A stretch of DNA of 7,882 nucleotides from an uncultured Clostridia bacterium (GTDB taxonomy: Bacteria > Bacillota > Clostridia > UBA1381), in NCBI GenBank assembly GCA_934481375.1, contig CAKSPN010000073.1:1-7882 (forward strand), given 5' to 3'. The notes under the pieces were generated by a model. It worked only from the letters and a program-made list of their open reading frames with translations, was not told where the DNA came from and ran no database searches. Positions 5,915 through 7,882 of the stretch are shown here, piece after piece. The position numbers were made by a program, and so were the translations under genes. Position 1 is the first letter of the stretch. Each line of letters begins with the position of its first letter.

Positions 5915-7066
5915 TTATTTCAGATTATACACCGTTTCACGTGCAAAAGCGTCCGTTTCAAAAATCTCATCAAGCGATGGGTTTTCCGTAAACGACGATT
6001 TTTCCATTGCATATTGTATGCGCTCCGATATTTGCGGATACGATATTTTCCCTTTCAAAAACAAATCTACCGCCGCTTCGTCGGCGCTGTTGAATACGGT
6101 TGGCAGATTTCCGCCTTTCTTACCGGCTTTCTTTGCCAGTTCAAGCGCATAAAAGGTTTTTGTATCGGGTTCGTCAAATGTAAGCGAACCGTATTTTATA
6201 AGATCCAGTTCGTTACCGTGCATAGGCAGTCTTTCGGGATATGTCAGCGCATACTGTATCGGCAGTTTCATATCCGGCGCACCGAGCTGTGCAATAACGG
6301 CATTGTCGGTAAATTCCACCGCACTGTGAAGCACGCTTTGTCTGTGTACCAATACCTTAATATCATCTATATCAACATCAAACAGCCACTTGGCTTCTAT
6401 CATCTCAAGTCCCTTATTTACAAGCGTTGACGAATCAATCGTAACCTTTGCGCCCATATTCCAGTTCGGGTGCTTAAGCGCCATCTCAGGCGTTATATTC
6501 TTAAGCTCATCGGCGGTTTTTCCGTAAAACGGACCGCCCGATGCGGTAAGCAGTATTCTTTTTATTTCACGGTGACTGTTCATTCCCTGAATTGACTGAA
6601 AAATCGCACTGTGTTCGCTGTCCACGGGCAGTATTTTTACATTGTAATTTTCTGCGGATTTAGTTACGAGATGTCCGCCCGTAACAAGCGTTTCTTTATT
6701 GGCGAGGGCAATATTTTTTCCTTCTTTTATTGCGTCGAGCGTCGGCTTTAATCCGCTTATGCCTACAACTCCCGTCACTACGGTGTCCGCACTTTTAACG
6801 GTTGCCGCATCGGACAGTCCCTCTGCTCCGCCTGTTACCTTTATATCTGTATCCGCAAGCCTGATTTTCAGTTCCGCCGCTTTTTTTTCGTCAACCACGC
6901 ACACTGTCTCTGGCACAAACTCACGTGCCTGTTTTTCCAAAAGCTCTGTATTGGAATATGCACTCAACGATACTATATTGATATTTTTATATTCTCTCGC
7001 TATTTCAAGCGTTTGCGTTCCTATCGACCCCGTAGAGCCGAGAACAGCCACATTTTTTGAATTCAT
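5915..7066 (-). CDS. dxr: 1-deoxy-D-xylulose 5-phosphate reductoisomerase
   Basis: Second enzyme of the MEP pathway (also called IspC): rearranges and reduces DXP to 2-C-methyl-D-erythritol 4-phosphate with NADPH and a divalent metal; the target of fosmidomycin. The protein has 383 residues, the usual length. The N-terminal Rossmann domain starts with VLGSTGSIGTQTLEI (8-22), the NADPH loop. ANKETLVTGG (122-131) is followed by VDSEHSAIFQ (148-157) with metal ligands D149 and E151, then LTASGGPF (173-180). The flexible active-site loop holds HPNWNMG with W202. DSSTLVNKGLE (211-221) supplies N217, K218 and the third metal ligand E221. VHRQSVLHS (240-248) follows, and a C-terminal helical domain closes the chain. 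Nothing is missing. The ATG has GGAG six bases upstream and lies 11 bases after the cdsA stop. Confidence 0.98.
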   Translation of the reverse strand: MNSKNVAVLGSTGSIGTQTLEIAREYKNINIVSLSAYSNTELLEKQAREFVPETVCVVDEKKAAELKIRLADTDIKVTGGAEGLSDAATVKSADTVVTGVVGISGLKPTLDAIKEGKNIALANKETLVTGGHLVTKSAENYNVKILPVDSEHSAIFQSIQGMNSHREIKRILLTASGGPFYGKTADELKNITPEMALKHPNWNMGAKVTIDSSTLVNKGLEMIEAKWLFDVDIDDIKVLVHRQSVLHSAVEFTDNAVIAQLGAPDMKLPIQYALTYPERLPMHGNELDLIKYGSLTFDEPDTKTFYALELAKKAGKKGGNLPTVFNSADEAAVDLFLKGKISYPQISERIQYAMEKSSFTENPSLDEIFETDAFARETVYNLK

Positions 7067-7080
7067 AAGTATCTCCGCTA
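7067..7080 (-). promoter_or_regulatory. Ribosome binding site of dxr, next to the cdsA stop
   Basis: GGAG at 7076-7073 with six bases to the ATG; the cdsA stop TAG (7080-7078) is separated from it by a single base. This is the same close packing of stop and initiation site as at rseP/ispG. Confidence 0.65.
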
Positions 7081-7863
7081 TTTAATTAAAGTCATAAAGT
7101 AGTATACAAACGGCGCAATAAACATTACGCTGTCAAATCTGTCCATAAATCCGCCGTGCCCCGGGAAAATATTGCCGTAATCCTTAACGTTGCAGTCACG
7201 CTTGATCGCCGATGCGGCAAGATCGCCGAACTGCGACATAATTGATGCTACAGCGCCCATAATTGCCGCCGCAATGTATCCCACGCCGTGCACCTCGGTT
7301 ACGATTTTGCTTACGATAAACAGATACAGCATACACGAAAGCACGCATACTATAATACCGCCTATCGAGCCTTCCACCGTTTTTTTCGGACTGACACGCG
7401 GTATAAGCTTGTGTTTTCCGAAAAATGTTCCGGCAAAATATGCGCCCGTATCCGACATCCACGCGCAGACAAATATCCACAACATTCCGTAAACGCCGTA
7501 TTCCACACGCACTTTCAGAATATAACTCATAAATATTGTTACATAAAACACCAGCATACCGGGCGTTAATATGTCTTTGCTGTTTTCCCTGCCGTGCTTT
7601 GCAATCATAAGTATCATAAAAGCCGCAATGCTCAATATAACAGCCTCAAGGCACTGTCCTCTGTAGAGTCCTGCAAGGAGCAATACGGAGGACGCATATC
7701 CCACGCACTGCACAGCCGTTGTGGCTTTCATAGCATTAAAGCACTCGAACAGCATAATCAATATAACAGCCGAAACCACAATGGCAAAAGCCGCAGGCTT
7801 CAGCGCTATTGCCGCAAAAAATACAACCAAAGCCGCAAAAGCGGTAATAATTCTTTTAAGCAT
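7078..7863 (-). CDS. cdsA: Phosphatidate cytidylyltransferase (CDP-diglyceride synthase)
   Basis: Integral membrane enzyme that makes CDP-diacylglycerol from phosphatidic acid and CTP, the branch point of phospholipid synthesis. With the ATG start it has 261 residues, typical of Firmicutes CdsA. The chain is very hydrophobic with about eight membrane segments. The family signature is complete near the C-terminus (residues 218-244): SAIKR, then KDYGN, then FPGHGGFMDRFD, which carries the metal-binding Asp residues. Upstream lie SDTGAYF (137-143) and SPKKTVEGSIGG (158-169), both conserved in the family. The ATG at 7863 is preferred because AGGAG ends eight bases upstream; a GTG at 7872, three codons earlier, overlaps that site and is unlikely. 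The next gene, dxr, begins 11 bases after the stop. The usual upstream partner uppS would lie just beyond the right edge. Confidence 0.97.
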   Translation of the reverse strand: MLKRIITAFAALVVFFAAIALKPAAFAIVVSAVILIMLFECFNAMKATTAVQCVGYASSVLLLAGLYRGQCLEAVILSIAAFMILMIAKHGRENSKDILTPGMLVFYVTIFMSYILKVRVEYGVYGMLWIFVCAWMSDTGAYFAGTFFGKHKLIPRVSPKKTVEGSIGGIIVCVLSCMLYLFIVSKIVTEVHGVGYIAAAIMGAVASIMSQFGDLAASAIKRDCNVKDYGNIFPGHGGFMDRFDSVMFIAPFVYYFMTLIK

Positions 7864-7882
7864 ATTCCTCACTCCTATACTC
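7864..7882 (-). promoter_or_regulatory. Ribosome binding site of cdsA and possible end of the upstream gene
   Basis: AGGAG at 7876-7872, eight bases before the ATG. As before ispG, the site is part of TAGGAG, so the TAG at 7877-7875 could be the stop codon of an upstream gene (uppS by family context). Too little sequence is visible to prove that a gene ends here. Confidence 0.5.

Larger units (their letters stand above)
1..7882 (-). other. Single compact operon of eight genes
   Basis: Eight genes run in the same direction with gaps of 20 bases or less and one 17-base overlap. None of the gaps has room for a promoter or a rho-independent hairpin with a T run, and no stretch above 300 bases lacks a gene. 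The simplest reading is one transcript entering from the right edge and leaving by the left edge. Promoters inside coding regions cannot be excluded by eye. Confidence 0.7.

Noticed and set aside
5090..6430. Long open frame of 446 codons on the plus strand opposite rseP and dxr
   Set aside because: It lies antisense to two genes with complete catalytic motifs and crosses their junction. Its translation is rich in Cys, Phe, Tyr and Arg, as expected from reading coding DNA backwards, and shows no domain.
7196..7480. Minus-strand frame of 94 codons within cdsA
   Set aside because: It lies in another frame wholly inside cdsA, whose frame carries the full CDP-diglyceride synthase signature.
7864..7872. 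GTG start of cdsA three codons upstream of the chosen ATG
   Set aside because: The GTG overlaps the AGGAG site, so the site could not serve it; the ATG at 7863 has correct spacing.
1..7882. Search for CRISPR arrays, tRNA or rRNA genes, transposons and long direct repeats
   Set aside because: None was seen by eye on either strand; nearly every base is accounted for by the eight reading frames.

Overview
The window looks like the core genome of a low-to-moderate-GC Firmicute, most likely an anaerobic member of the Clostridia. This rests on the gene order cdsA-dxr-rseP-ispG followed by aroQ and an M24 aminopeptidase, on strong AGGAG-type ribosome binding sites before almost every gene, and on the Firmicutes look of the proteins. 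The genus cannot be told from the sequence alone.

All eight genes lie on the minus strand and read from the right end to the left: cdsA (7863-7078), dxr (7066-5915), rseP (5899-4751), ispG (4741-3695), a large glycoside-hydrolase-32-like gene (3674-1689), aroQ (1672-1235), an M24 Xaa-Pro aminopeptidase (1251-205) and the first 64 codons of a polysaccharide-deacetylase-like gene (192-1, cut by the window edge). The gaps are 9 to 20 bases and one pair overlaps by 17 bases. There is no intergenic space large enough for a normal promoter or terminator, so the whole window reads as one continuous operon with transcription entering from beyond the right edge.

Right half: a conserved envelope and isoprenoid block. 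CdsA makes CDP-diacylglycerol for phospholipids. Dxr and IspG are the second and the sixth enzymes of the MEP (non-mevalonate) pathway, which supplies the isoprenoid precursors of undecaprenyl phosphate. RseP is the site-2 intramembrane protease. In Clostridia this block is usually preceded by uppS and often followed by polC.

Left half: aroQ (type II dehydroquinase, shikimate pathway) and the Xaa-Pro aminopeptidase form a second conserved pair, as in Bacillus yqhS-yqhT, which is normally followed by efp. In this window the place after ispG holds the GH32-like protein and the place after the peptidase holds the deacetylase-like protein. Two carbohydrate-active-type proteins without signal peptides therefore flank the aroQ-peptidase pair. 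This is the only clearly unusual part of the window. I see no mobile element, integrase, tRNA, rRNA, CRISPR array or riboswitch, and no strong evidence of a new defence or mobile system.
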